Positions 1 to 7,276 of a DNA stretch of 12,992 nt are shown piece by piece. The first letter of the stretch is position 1. Each line of letters begins with the position of its first letter. The DNA comes from JAHDHW01 sp964551455 (lineage in GTDB: Bacteria; Bacteroidota; Bacteroidia; Chitinophagales; Saprospiraceae): positions 1 through 12,992 of the forward strand of contig CAZKDA010000132.1 of the NCBI GenBank assembly GCA_964551455.1, given 5' to 3'. The notes beneath the pieces were generated by a model. That model was not told where the DNA came from and did not search any database. It saw nothing but the letters and a program-made list of their open reading frames with translations. The position numbers and the translations under genes are program-made.

Positions 1-264
1 GTCGTACAACTAATGGTTTACAAATTTGAAATTTTTATTTTTGAACAACCTTAATGAAAAAGCAGGACACAAATACACTAAGGTTCTCACTTTTTCCGAT
101 GCCCATAGACATGATTTTTAATAACGAAAATTCTTATAACGAACGCAAGTTCATTCACTCTCAAAGATTGTGTCGGAATCGACGTACAGGATTCCTTTGT
201 GTCTTTTTGCCTTCGTGGCCAATAATGCCCACCCGATTATTACGAAATACTCAAAACAAAAAAA
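1..264. other. Gene-free leader upstream of the YpdA-like gene
   Basis: No convincing gene lies here. An open frame from the ATG at 54 runs to 320 but overlaps the start of the flavoprotein gene, is rich in Arg/His/Asn where it shadows that gene, and matches no family I know. The stretch holds one promoter-like box (36-43) and two facing A/C-rich segments, around 65-83 and, on the other strand, around 190-222. These have the look of degenerate ACACAAAGG-type intergenic repeats. If the promoter call is right, the flavoprotein transcript has a leader of over 200 nt. Confidence 0.5.
36..43 (+). promoter_or_regulatory. Bacteroidota-type -7 box, candidate promoter
   Basis: TATTTTTG is an exact match to TAnnTTTG, the -7 consensus of Bacteroidota primary sigma factors. 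No clean TTG/TTTG -33 box lies about 19-21 bp upstream, and such AT-rich octamers arise by chance. It is oriented toward the YpdA-like gene but about 220 bp away. Confidence 0.25.
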
Positions 265-1233
265 ATGTACGATCTAATCATCATCGGCGCCGGACCGATA
301 GGCCTGAACTGCGCCATTGAAGCGGAAAAGGCCCGGCTGAAATACCTGGTTATCGAAAAAGGGGTGCTGGTCAATTCCATCTATCATTTTCCCGAAAACA
401 TGACCTTCTTTTCCACGTCAAATTTACTGGAGATCGGCGGAGTGCCTTTCATCGCACATTCCGAAAAACCCACGAGGAGAGAAGCCCTGGAATATTTCCG
501 CCGCGTAGCGCAAAGCTGGAACCTCAAAATCCATTATTACGAAAAAGTGGAAAGTATTCGTAAAACAAAAAACTTTCAAATCAAAACCACAAAAAGTGAA
601 TACCAAGCGAAGAAGGTTGTCGTGGCTACCGGATTTTTCGACCACTATCGCGCACTGAATGTTCCCGGCGAAGACCTTCCCAAAGTGAAACATTATTACG
701 ACGAGCCGCACCGGTACCTGGGGCAAAAGCTGGCCGTGATCGGCGCCGCCAATTCTGCCTGCGACGTTGCCCTGGAAACGTTTTACAAAGGCGCGGAGGT
801 GACGATGATCATCCGGGAGTCGCAGATCTACGAAAAGGTGAAATATTGGATTCGCCCAAACATCGAAAACCGGATCAAAGAAGGTTCTGTAAAAGCTTAT
901 TTCAACTCAACTGTCAAAGAAATCCGCGAAAAAGACATCGTCATCCAAACGCCGGAAGGAGAAAAAGTTTTGGAAAATGATTTTGTGTTGGCCATGACCG
1001 GCTACCTACCCGATTATGATTTTTTCAAAAAAACCGGGATCGCCTTTAACAAAGACGAAGGCATGACGCCTGTTCACAACCCCGAAACTTTTGAAACCAA
1101 TATCCCCGGTTTGTATATCGCCGGAGTCATCTGCGCCGGGCAGAACACCAGCAAATTATTTATCGAAAACACCCGCGAACACGCTGAGATCATAATCGGC
1201 GATATTGTAAAAAAGACCACTGCCAGCAAATGA
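265..1233 (+). CDS. ypdA: YpdA-family FAD/NAD(P)-dependent oxidoreductase (putative bacillithiol disulfide reductase)
   Basis: This is a 322-aa two-dinucleotide-domain flavoprotein, about the usual length for YpdA. An N-terminal FAD-binding loop GAGPIG is at residues 8-13, an ATG motif at 121-123, an NAD(P)H-binding loop GAANSA at 160-165 inside a second Rossmann unit, and a C-terminal FAD motif (GLYIAGVI) at 282-289. YpdA enzymes are described as NADPH-dependent reductases of oxidised bacillithiol. Here the position of the reported active-site Cys (Cys14 of S. aureus, directly after GGGP) is Ile12, with the nearest Cys at 16, so the disulfide-reductase assignment is tentative. The chosen ATG follows a run of A residues and directly begins the nucleotide-binding fold. 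The stop overlaps the start of the next gene by 4 bp (ATGA), indicating one transcript and probable translational coupling. Alternatives are a thioredoxin-reductase-like or ferredoxin-NADP reductase-like enzyme. Cytoplasmic; no signal peptide. Confidence 0.75.
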   Translation: MYDLIIIGAGPIGLNCAIEAEKARLKYLVIEKGVLVNSIYHFPENMTFFSTSNLLEIGGVPFIAHSEKPTRREALEYFRRVAQSWNLKIHYYEKVESIRKTKNFQIKTTKSEYQAKKVVVATGFFDHYRALNVPGEDLPKVKHYYDEPHRYLGQKLAVIGAANSACDVALETFYKGAEVTMIIRESQIYEKVKYWIRPNIENRIKEGSVKAYFNSTVKEIREKDIVIQTPEGEKVLENDFVLAMTGYLPDYDFFKKTGIAFNKDEGMTPVHNPETFETNIPGLYIAGVICAGQNTSKLFIENTREHAEIIIGDIVKKTTASK

Positions 1234-2063
1234 TAAAATACCAGGACGAACGCATCACTGTTTTCGAAAGCGCCCTTTACCGCACGACATCCACGGTGGT
1301 ACGAACCGATGATCTGACGCTGGTTGTGGATCCGAATTGGCTGCCACGAGAGGTAGAAGATATCCAAAATTTTGTGCAGAAAATCCGAGGCAGCGCTCCG
1401 CTCTATTTGCTATTTACGCATTCGGATTATGACCATATTATTGGTTACAAAGCTTTCCCGGATGCACGGGTGATCGTTTCCGAAGCTTTTGAAAACAATC
1501 CTGAAAAATCAAAGTCGCTGGAAGATGTCCGACGATTCGACGATGAATTTTACATCCGCAGGAATTACGAAATCGAATATCCGAAGGGCGATATTATTGT
1601 AAAAAACGACGCACAGGTTTTGCAGATCGGGAATACGAAAATGACTTTTTTCCTGGCGCCGGGACATACGCCGGACGGTTTTTTTACGATCATCGAACCA
1701 CTGAATGTCTGGATTGCGGGCGATTATCTGAGCAACGAGGAGTTTCCGTTCATTGGCGACAGTTCACTTGAGTATGAAAAAACTTTGAGCAAGGTAGATT
1801 TGATCCAGGAGCGCTTTGATATAAAAATGCTGATACCGGGACATGGCGATATCGCCTTCGACAAAAATGAGATCAGGAAACGCAAAAACGAAAACCTGGA
1901 TTATATTTTAAAATTGAAAGTAGCGGTGGAACGAGGTGAAGATTTTGATCTGGAGGAATTGTGGAAGAAATATCATTTTCCGCTGAGTATGGCGAAAATT
2001 CAGGAGGAAAATTTACAGTTGATCAAAAAAGAAATGGGAAAAAGTTTGGAAGAAGAGATTTGA
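1230..2063 (+). CDS. Metallo-beta-lactamase-fold hydrolase
   Basis: This 277-aa protein belongs to the metallo-beta-lactamase superfamily, which uses one or two metal ions for hydrolysis or, in some members, thiol chemistry. The metal-site motifs appear in order: THSDYDH at residues 63-69 (ligand candidates His64, Asp66, Asp68, His69), PGHT with His146, AGD with Asp165, and PGHG with His205. The canonical HxHxDH motif has Asp instead of its second His, so metal preference may differ from the classical enzymes. A charged helical tail follows from about residue 210. No signal peptide is seen, so it is probably cytoplasmic. The start codon overlaps the stop of the YpdA-like gene, so the two proteins are probably made together. 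A role in low-molecular-weight thiol or persulfide metabolism is a guess from this pairing only; the substrate cannot be read from sequence. Confidence 0.8.
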   Translation: MIKYQDERITVFESALYRTTSTVVRTDDLTLVVDPNWLPREVEDIQNFVQKIRGSAPLYLLFTHSDYDHIIGYKAFPDARVIVSEAFENNPEKSKSLEDVRRFDDEFYIRRNYEIEYPKGDIIVKNDAQVLQIGNTKMTFFLAPGHTPDGFFTIIEPLNVWIAGDYLSNEEFPFIGDSSLEYEKTLSKVDLIQERFDIKMLIPGHGDIAFDKNEIRKRKNENLDYILKLKVAVERGEDFDLEELWKKYHFPLSMAKIQEENLQLIKKEMGKSLEEEI

Positions 2064-2125
2064 AGGGAAAAAATTGGGGGGATCGGTTTTTGGGAAGTTC
2101 TTACGGGCCTCTTTTTTTGGGATGC

Positions 2126-2150
2126 AGACTTTGCGTCTTTTTATTTTTTT
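2126..2150 (+). terminator. Weak intrinsic terminator candidate after the MBL gene
   Basis: A short stem AGAC/GTCT (2126-2129 with 2135-2138, loop TTTGC) is followed by an almost unbroken T-run to 2150. A 4-bp stem is marginal, so the T-run is the main support. Confidence 0.3.
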
Positions 2151-2208
2151 GAAAATTCTCGGAAATTTTTTCTGCGCGGGAGGATTGAAAATTCAAATTT
2201 GACATAAT

Positions 2209-2272
2209 GATTTACTTTTTTGCTGACAGCATAAAAACTGCCGGAGATTATAAAATGTGTGAAAAGTAAATC
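2209..2272. repeat. 11-bp inverted repeat with 42-nt spacer
   Basis: GATTTACTTTT at 2209-2219 is perfectly complementary to AAAAGTAAATC at 2262-2272. It lies in the convergent spacer and could fold as a long-loop hairpin or be the ends of a small degenerate element. The arms are AT-rich, so chance is not excluded. Confidence 0.4.
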
Positions 2273-2359
2273 TTTGCTATATCGTGGAATTTTATTTTGT
2301 AATTCTAATAAACCTTAAACTGATCTGTGGGAAAATTATTGCATCGCAAAAGAAAAAAA

Positions 2360-3412
2360 TCAGTTCCTCCCGTTTGATTTTCCCATCAAATTTGAAAGCC
2401 GGTAAAGCAACCGTGCGCCGACGCTCCCGTCCCATTCATTTTTGCCATTGACTTCACAAAGATCAAAGCCGATGATCGTCCTGCCACTTTCCACGATAAG
2501 ATTGATGAGATAGATCGCCTGGTTGAAGCTCAGGCCGCCGGGCACAGGCGTTCCGGTATTCGGACAATTCGCAGGATCGAGGCCGTCAATGTCAAAGCTG
2601 ATATAAACTTGTTGTGGTAATTGCTGCAGAATCTCAATGCAGATTTGATGGTAGGTGCTGCCTTTGAACAACTTCTTTTGTATGTCGTGGTCAAAAAATA
2701 CCTTGATCCGGCCGGTCGATCGTCTTACAACATCTAACTCCTCCTCACAAAAATCGCGGATGCCAACCTGGACGATCTTTGAAATGGCCTTGATCTTTGA
2801 GGCATTGTAAAAAATAGACGCATGCGAATATTTAAAACCTTCATAAGTTTTGCGCAAATCCGTATGTGCATCGATCTGGAGAATGCCGAAATCGGGATGC
2901 AATTCTGCCAGGGCTTCCAGGTATCCCAACGGCACGCTATGCTCTCCGCCGACAAGTCCGACCAGTTTTCCCTGCGAAAGGTATTTTTTGCTTTGTTCGT
3001 AAACGTAAGTTTTCAGCGCCGCGCAACCCTGATTGATCTCATCGAGCAATTTGTTGTAACGAGCATCATTCTCCGGATCGCCCCCGTCTTCCAGAAAATC
3101 GATGTATTCGATGCTTTTTTGTCGGAGTTTTTCATTTTTTTTCAGCCATGTTTTTTCGGGATGCGCCATAAAAATTCCCATTTTCCAGGCATCCGGCACC
3201 AGCGGATCGTAAAGATCGAGTTGGGTTGAAGCGTTCAAAATGTTTTGCGGCCCCAAGGCAGTGCCATCGGCATAAGATACCGTAACATCCCAGGGGATCG
3301 ACAACAGGATGATCTCCGCATCTTCTTCATCAAAGGGCAGCCCGATAAAACGGCCATTCGCAAGACCTACACCGTTGGGATCAAAGTTTTGGATTTTTTT
3401 CAATTTTGACAT
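2360..3412 (-). CDS. speB: Agmatinase/arginase-family ureohydrolase
   Basis: This 350-aa ureohydrolase carries the full set of binuclear manganese ligands: GGEHS at residues 155-159 (His158), DAHTD at 181-185 (Asp181, His183, Asp185) and SFDIDGLDP at 272-280 (Asp274, Asp276). Agmatinase converts agmatine to putrescine and urea. The protein is longer than E. coli SpeB (about 306 aa). The extra length includes a charged stretch at about residues 90-130, as in other Bacteroidota members I recall. Substrate choice within the family (agmatine, arginine or another guanidino compound) is not decided by these motifs. I favour agmatinase because the gene diverges from the carboxyspermidine synthase and decarboxylase genes, which consume putrescine. 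The ATG is 126 bp from the start of that operon, so both promoters share one short intergenic region. Cytoplasmic. The arginine decarboxylase expected to supply agmatine is not in this window. Confidence 0.82.
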   Translation of the reverse strand: MSKLKKIQNFDPNGVGLANGRFIGLPFDEEDAEIILLSIPWDVTVSYADGTALGPQNILNASTQLDLYDPLVPDAWKMGIFMAHPEKTWLKKNEKLRQKSIEYIDFLEDGGDPENDARYNKLLDEINQGCAALKTYVYEQSKKYLSQGKLVGLVGGEHSVPLGYLEALAELHPDFGILQIDAHTDLRKTYEGFKYSHASIFYNASKIKAISKIVQVGIRDFCEEELDVVRRSTGRIKVFFDHDIQKKLFKGSTYHQICIEILQQLPQQVYISFDIDGLDPANCPNTGTPVPGGLSFNQAIYLINLIVESGRTIIGFDLCEVNGKNEWDGSVGARLLYRLSNLMGKSNGRN

Positions 3413-3496
3413 AGATCGTTATTAAAATGACGCAAGTTAAAATTTTATACAATTTCCCGGTTTGAACTTTTGGACAGTTTTTTAAATCATTTTCTA

Positions 3497-3504
3497 TATT
3501 TTTG
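3497..3504 (+). promoter_or_regulatory. Candidate promoter of the spermidine operon (-7 box)
   Basis: TATTTTTG matches the Bacteroidota TAnnTTTG consensus exactly. A TTTTG stretch at 3468-3472 could serve as the -33 element, though its 24-bp spacing is slightly long. Transcription would start near 3510, giving a roughly 30-nt A-rich leader without Shine-Dalgarno, usual for this phylum. The placement in the divergent spacer supports the call. Confidence 0.45.
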
Positions 3505-3538
3505 CTGGCAATTCATACAAACACCAAAATTAAAAAAA

Positions 3539-4744
3539 ATGTCAAAAGTACTCATAATCGGCGCCGGAGGCGTGGGAAGAGTGGTCGCATTCAAATGTGC
3601 CATGCACCCTGAAATCTTTAGCGAAATATTGCTGGCCAGCAGGACAGTTTCAAAATGTGACGATATAGCAAGAGATGTCAAAAAGCAAACGGGGTATCAA
3701 AAAATGAGTACAGCTCCCATCGATGCGGAGAATGTCCCGGAACTTGTGGCAATGATCCGTTCTTTCCAACCAAAACTTGTTATAAACGTCGCACTACCCT
3801 ACCAGGACCTTACCATCATGGATGCCTGCCTGGAAACCGGGGTTCACTACATGGACACCGCCAATTATGAACCCAAAGATGAAGCGAAGTTCGAATACAG
3901 TTGGCAATGGGCTTATCACGACCGCTTTGCTGAAAAAGGAATTCTGGGCCTGCTGGGCTGTGGTTTTGATCCTGGTGTGACCAGCATTTTTACGGCTTAT
4001 GCCGATAAGCATTATTTTGATGAAATCCACTATCTCGATATCGTCGATTGCAACGCCGGCGATCATGGAAAAGCTTTTGCCACCAACTTCAACCCGGAGA
4101 TCAATATCCGCGAGATCACCCAAAAAGGACGTTATTACGAAAATGGCCGCTGGGTGGAAACCGAACCCCATGAAATTTCAAAAATGCTGAACTATCCGGG
4201 AATCGGCCCCCGAAAATCTTACTTAATTTATCACGAAGAGTTGGAATCACTGGTCAAAAATTTTCCAACGATAAAACGAGCCAGATTCTGGATGACCTTC
4301 GGCGATGAATACCTGACCCACCTTCGCGTCATTCAAAACATCGGTATGGCGAGCATCGAACCCGTTGTCTATCAGGGCAGAGAGATCGTTCCGTTGCAGT
4401 TTTTAAAAGCAGTACTTCCGGATCCGGGCGATCTGGGTGAAAACTATGTCGGCGAAACTTCTATTGGTTGCAGGATCAGGGGAATCAAAGACGGCAAAGA
4501 GCGAACCTATTACATCTGGAACAATTGCAGCCACCAGGCAGCTTTCGACGAAACCGGAACCCAGGGAGTTTCTTACACCACCGGCGTTCCGGCAATGGTC
4601 GGCGCCATGATGATCTTAAAAGGCAAATGGAGTGGCAAAGGCGTTTTCAACGTCGAGCAATTCGACCCCGATCCTTTCCTCGAACAACTGGCTAAAGATG
4701 GCCTGCCCTGGCACGAAAAATTTGATCTCGACCTGGAACTCTGA
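3539..4744 (+). CDS. Carboxynorspermidine/carboxyspermidine synthase (dehydrogenase)
   Basis: This 401-aa protein belongs to the saccharopine-dehydrogenase-like family. It opens with a Rossmann NAD(P)-binding loop GAGGVG at residues 8-13. Further recognisable stretches are NVALPYQDL (around 82-90), a tyrosine/aspartate-rich HYMDTANYEP segment, GCGFDPGVTS and DCNAGDHG, typical of carboxynorspermidine synthase (CASDH/CANSDH). The enzyme condenses putrescine (or diaminopropane) with L-aspartate semialdehyde and reduces the imine with NADPH, giving carboxyspermidine (or carboxynorspermidine). The open frame extends upstream to an ATG at 3470, but those 23 extra residues are hydrophobic and lie over the promoter. 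The ATG at 3539 directly precedes the nucleotide-binding fold and follows an A-run, so I use it. The decarboxylase gene starts 5 bp downstream. Cytoplasmic. The product is most likely spermidine, by analogy with characterised Bacteroides. Confidence 0.9.
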   Translation: MSKVLIIGAGGVGRVVAFKCAMHPEIFSEILLASRTVSKCDDIARDVKKQTGYQKMSTAPIDAENVPELVAMIRSFQPKLVINVALPYQDLTIMDACLETGVHYMDTANYEPKDEAKFEYSWQWAYHDRFAEKGILGLLGCGFDPGVTSIFTAYADKHYFDEIHYLDIVDCNAGDHGKAFATNFNPEINIREITQKGRYYENGRWVETEPHEISKMLNYPGIGPRKSYLIYHEELESLVKNFPTIKRARFWMTFGDEYLTHLRVIQNIGMASIEPVVYQGREIVPLQFLKAVLPDPGDLGENYVGETSIGCRIRGIKDGKERTYYIWNNCSHQAAFDETGTQGVSYTTGVPAMVGAMMILKGKWSGKGVFNVEQFDPDPFLEQLAKDGLPWHEKFDLDLEL

Positions 4745-4749
4745 ATATT

Positions 4750-5889
4750 ATGGCCGTTGACTTTTCAAAAGTACCTTCATCCTGCTTTCTGCTGGAAGAA
4801 GAAAAACTCCGCAAAAACCTCGAATTGATCGATTCAGTGCAGCAGAGAGCGGGGATTGAGATCATCCTGGCCTTCAAAGGTTTTGCCATGTGGTCGGCTT
4901 TTCCGATTGTAAGAGAATATCTCAAAGGAGCCACCGCCAGCTCGCTCAATGAAGCTTTGCTTTGTTTTGAAGAAATGGGAACCAAAGCCCATACCTATTC
5001 TCCGGCTTATCTTCCTTCGGAATTTGAGCAGATCATGGAACTGAGCAGCCACATTACTTTCAATTCGCTTTCGCAGTTTGAAAAATATAAAGCGCTGGTG
5101 AAAGCGCATCCCGCGCCAATCTCCTGCGGTATCCGGGTGAATCCGGAATACTCGGAAGTGGAAACTGACCTTTACAATCCCTCTGCGCCGGGATCGCGAT
5201 TGGGCATGGTAGCCGAAGCTTTTGAAAATGGCTTGCCGGAAGAAATCGAAGGCCTTCATTTTCATAACCTTTGTGAATCTTCTTCTTTTGCTCTGGAAAA
5301 AACGCTGGAATCTTTTGAACAAAAATTCGGAAAATGGCTATCCCGCGTGAAATGGGTCAACATGGGCGGCGGTCATCTGATGACGAGAAAGGACTACGAT
5401 ATTGAGCATCTTATTAAGTTGTTGAAGGACTTCAAAGAAAAATTTGGCGTTAAAGTCATCCTCGAACCTGGAAGCGCAATCGCCTGGCAAACCGGGACCT
5501 TAGTCAGCCAGGTTTTGGATATTGTTGAAAATAAAGGCATTCGCACGGCGATCGTAGATGTTTCTTTTACAGCACACATGCCGGATACTCTCGAAATGCC
5601 CTATCGCCCAAAAATCCGGGGTGCTTCCGATCCGCAAACCGGAAAACCAACCTACCGTATCGGTGGTGTCAGTTGCTTAGCCGGAGACTTCATGTACGAA
5701 TACAGTTTTGAAAAAGAGTTGCAAGCCGGCGATCAGATCATTTTCGAAGATATGATCCATTATACGATGGTAAAAACGACCATGTTCAATGGGGTGAAAC
5801 ATCCTGACATAGCCATCTGGACTCAAAACGATGAATTAAAGATCGTCCGGCAGTTTGGTTATGAAGATTTTAAAAACAGGTTGTCTTGA
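4750..5889 (+). CDS. nspC: Carboxynorspermidine/carboxyspermidine decarboxylase
   Basis: This 379-aa fold-type III PLP decarboxylase has the usual length for NspC. The PLP lysine is Lys43 in the LAFKGFA stretch; HFHNLCESS (170-178) and the glycine-rich phosphate-binding loop NMGGGH (204-209) follow. LEPGSA is at 238-243, and the second-subunit catalytic cysteine motif SCLAGD at 308-313 precedes DFMYEY. It removes the carboxyl group of carboxyspermidine to give spermidine, completing the pathway started by the preceding gene. The active site forms across a homodimer. The Glu of the common EPGEA motif is Ser here, a variant I believe also occurs in other Bacteroidota NspC proteins, so I do not read it as damage. 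The gene lies 5 bp after the synthase and its stop overlaps the probable start of prmC. Cytoplasmic. Confidence 0.9.
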   Translation: MAVDFSKVPSSCFLLEEEKLRKNLELIDSVQQRAGIEIILAFKGFAMWSAFPIVREYLKGATASSLNEALLCFEEMGTKAHTYSPAYLPSEFEQIMELSSHITFNSLSQFEKYKALVKAHPAPISCGIRVNPEYSEVETDLYNPSAPGSRLGMVAEAFENGLPEEIEGLHFHNLCESSSFALEKTLESFEQKFGKWLSRVKWVNMGGGHLMTRKDYDIEHLIKLLKDFKEKFGVKVILEPGSAIAWQTGTLVSQVLDIVENKGIRTAIVDVSFTAHMPDTLEMPYRPKIRGASDPQTGKPTYRIGGVSCLAGDFMYEYSFEKELQAGDQIIFEDMIHYTMVKTTMFNGVKHPDIAIWTQNDELKIVRQFGYEDFKNRLS

Positions 5890-6734
5890 CCATCGAAAAA
5901 GCATACCGGAATTTCCGCAAAACGCTGGAATCCATTTATCCGCAAAGGGAAGCTAACAACATCGCACGGATCGTATTCGAAGATGTTTTTAAAATCCATG
6001 ACTTCCGGCGACAGGATCAATTTTCCGAAGATTATATTTTGAAATTGACTGTTATTGAAAAACGATTGTTGAATCACGAACCGGTTCAATATGTGCTTGG
6101 CTTTGCAGATTTTTTTGGTTTAAAATTCAAAGTGGATAAAAATGTGCTGATCCCCCGCCAGGAAACCGAAGAGCTGGTCGAATGGATACTGGAAGTGACG
6201 AAAGTAATGACTGGAAAAAAGGAATATAAAGTTTTGGATATTGGAACGGGCAGTGGTTGTATCCCCATCGTGCTGAAAATGAAAAGACCGGAATGGCAGG
6301 TCGAAGCCTTGGATGTCAGCCCCGGAGCGCTGGAAATCGCCGAAGAAAATGCAAATCTCAACAACGCAGTCATCCGTTTTTTTCAACTGGATATTTTGGA
6401 TGAAACCCTTTGGAACCAAATCGGCCATTACGATCTCATCGTGAGCAATCCCCCCTACATCACCTCTGACGAACAACATCTCGTACCAAAAAATGTGTTG
6501 GTTTACGAACCGCGCCTGGCCTTGTTTGTGGAAACAGACGATCCGCTTTTATTTTACAAAAAGATCAGCAGCCTGGCTTTTTCAAAACTGAAAAAAGATG
6601 GTAAACTTTTTTTCGAACTGAATGAATTTCACGCCGAAAAAGTGCTGGATTTAGTGAAAAGTCAGGGTTTTACAAACATTCAACTGAAGCAGGATATGAG
6701 CGGAAAAAATCGTATGCTCTTTGCCGAAAAGTGA
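5886..6734 (+). CDS. prmC: Release factor glutamine N5-methyltransferase PrmC (HemK)
   Basis: This 282-aa class I SAM-dependent methyltransferase has an N-terminal helical domain (about residues 1-75). The PrmC signature IPRQETEELV is at 89-98, the SAM loop VLDIGTGSG at 116-124, and the catalytic NPPY at 188-191, which binds the substrate glutamine. PrmC methylates the Gln of the GGQ motif in release factors RF1 and RF2, needed for efficient termination. The only start that gives a normal N-terminus is the TTG at 5886, whose bases overlap the stop of nspC (TTGA). The next in-frame ATG would delete part of the helical domain. A rare start plus a 4-bp overlap suggests translation by coupling from nspC, at modest level. 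The length matches the family. Downstream, the gene ends 14 bp before a long palindrome that can serve as terminator. Confidence 0.92.
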   Translation: MTIEKAYRNFRKTLESIYPQREANNIARIVFEDVFKIHDFRRQDQFSEDYILKLTVIEKRLLNHEPVQYVLGFADFFGLKFKVDKNVLIPRQETEELVEWILEVTKVMTGKKEYKVLDIGTGSGCIPIVLKMKRPEWQVEALDVSPGALEIAEENANLNNAVIRFFQLDILDETLWNQIGHYDLIVSNPPYITSDEQHLVPKNVLVYEPRLALFVETDDPLLFYKKISSLAFSKLKKDGKLFFELNEFHAEKVLDLVKSQGFTNIQLKQDMSGKNRMLFAEK

Positions 6735-6748
6735 TTTGTGCAAGCAAG

Positions 6749-6840
6749 TTATCTTTTTGAACTCACCCCTACCTTCGCTTCGCTCGGTTTCCCCTCTCTT
6801 GCAAGAGAGGGGGATCAAGGGGGTGAGTTCAAAAAGATAA
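6749..6840. repeat. 92-bp nested palindromic element, likely bidirectional terminator
   Basis: A perfect 21-bp outer inverted repeat (6749-6769 with 6820-6840) encloses a second perfect palindrome of 22 bp (6791-6812, CCCCTCTCTTG with its complement). Between them lies a short segment with the 12-mer CTTCGCTTCGCT (6773-6784). The element fills most of the spacer between the convergent prmC and SUI1 genes. The outer arm begins with an A/T-rich part, so on either strand the hairpin is followed by a short T-rich tract and could terminate both transcripts. Its architecture resembles dispersed REP-like or miniature elements; whether it is repeated elsewhere in the genome cannot be seen here. Confidence 0.85.
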
Positions 6841-6871
6841 ACCTGGCATCAAAAAGTTAAATAACAACGTA

Positions 6872-7222
6872 CTACCCACCGGATTTTTTCGTGTTTTTAA
6901 AACCCATGTCGAGCAAAATCCCGAGTACTTTGTCGCGATGATCTCCCTGCAAAATGATCTCCCCGTCCTTCACCGAGCCGCCTACCCCGCATTTGGATTT
7001 CAGTAATTTGCCCAATTCTTTCAGCGATTCATCCGCCCCTTCAAAACCAGCGATCAACGTGACCGCTTTGCCGGCTCTTTGCTTTTTATCCAGATGTATT
7101 CTCAAAACCTGCTTTTCGTGAGGCAAATCTGCTTCCGGTTCTGCATTTTCCGGAGTGTATTCAAAATCCGGATCAGTGGAATAAACAATTCCGGAGCGAT
7201 TCTTTTTGTTTTTCTTTGACAT
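6872..7222 (-). CDS. yciH: SUI1/eIF1-like translation initiation factor (YciH family)
   Basis: This 116-aa protein has a basic, flexible N-terminus (about residues 1-35) and one SUI1 domain. Recognisable pieces are the AVTLIAGF strand (about 53-60), LGKLLKSKCGVGGSVKDG (about 71-88) and the QGDHRDKV segment near the end. It resembles E. coli YciH (108 aa) and archaeal/eukaryotic eIF1, which act on the small ribosomal subunit and affect start-codon fidelity; bacterial members are non-essential and their precise role is not settled. The start codon lies at the edge of an octamer tandem array, so the untranslated leader is made of repeat units. No promoter box is visible in the 163 bp before it, so it may be read through from the serine-hydrolase gene. 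The palindrome downstream should end transcription. Confidence 0.88.
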   Translation of the reverse strand: MSKKNKKNRSGIVYSTDPDFEYTPENAEPEADLPHEKQVLRIHLDKKQRAGKAVTLIAGFEGADESLKELGKLLKSKCGVGGSVKDGEIILQGDHRDKVLGILLDMGFKNTKKSGG

Positions 7223-7276
7223 GGTATTATGGTATTATGGTATTATGGTATTATGGTATTATGGTATTATGGTATT
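7221..7276. repeat. Octamer tandem array, 7 x ATGGTATT
   Basis: Seven perfect copies of ATGGTATT (AATACCAT on the minus strand) run without interruption from 7221 to 7276. The array is the immediate leader of the minus-strand SUI1 gene: the last minus-strand unit supplies the A and T of the ATG and the G comes from 7220. Perfect identity of the units indicates recent expansion or ongoing slippage. The unit length is not a multiple of three, and the array is outside the coding sequence apart from those two bases. Confidence 0.97.

Larger units (their letters stand above)
2064..2359. other. Convergent spacer without genes
   Basis: This AT-rich spacer lies between two genes that converge on it. 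It holds a weak terminator-like stem with a T-run (2126-2150), an 11-bp inverted repeat (2209-2219 with 2262-2272) and several poly-T/poly-A runs. I see no credible open frame or RNA gene. Confidence 0.6.

Noticed and set aside
54..320. 88-codon open frame at the left end
   Set aside because: It overlaps the start of the flavoprotein gene out of frame, its last third is a shadow of that gene, and its composition is not protein-like.
3470..3538. Longer start for the carboxyspermidine synthase
   Set aside because: The extra 23 residues cover the promoter box and are not expected before the Rossmann fold; the ATG at 3539 follows an A-run and fits the family length.
5460..5480. EPGSA instead of EPGEA in the decarboxylase as sign of inactivity
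   Set aside because: The PLP lysine, glycine loop and catalytic Cys are intact and I believe the Ser variant occurs in other Bacteroidota NspC proteins.
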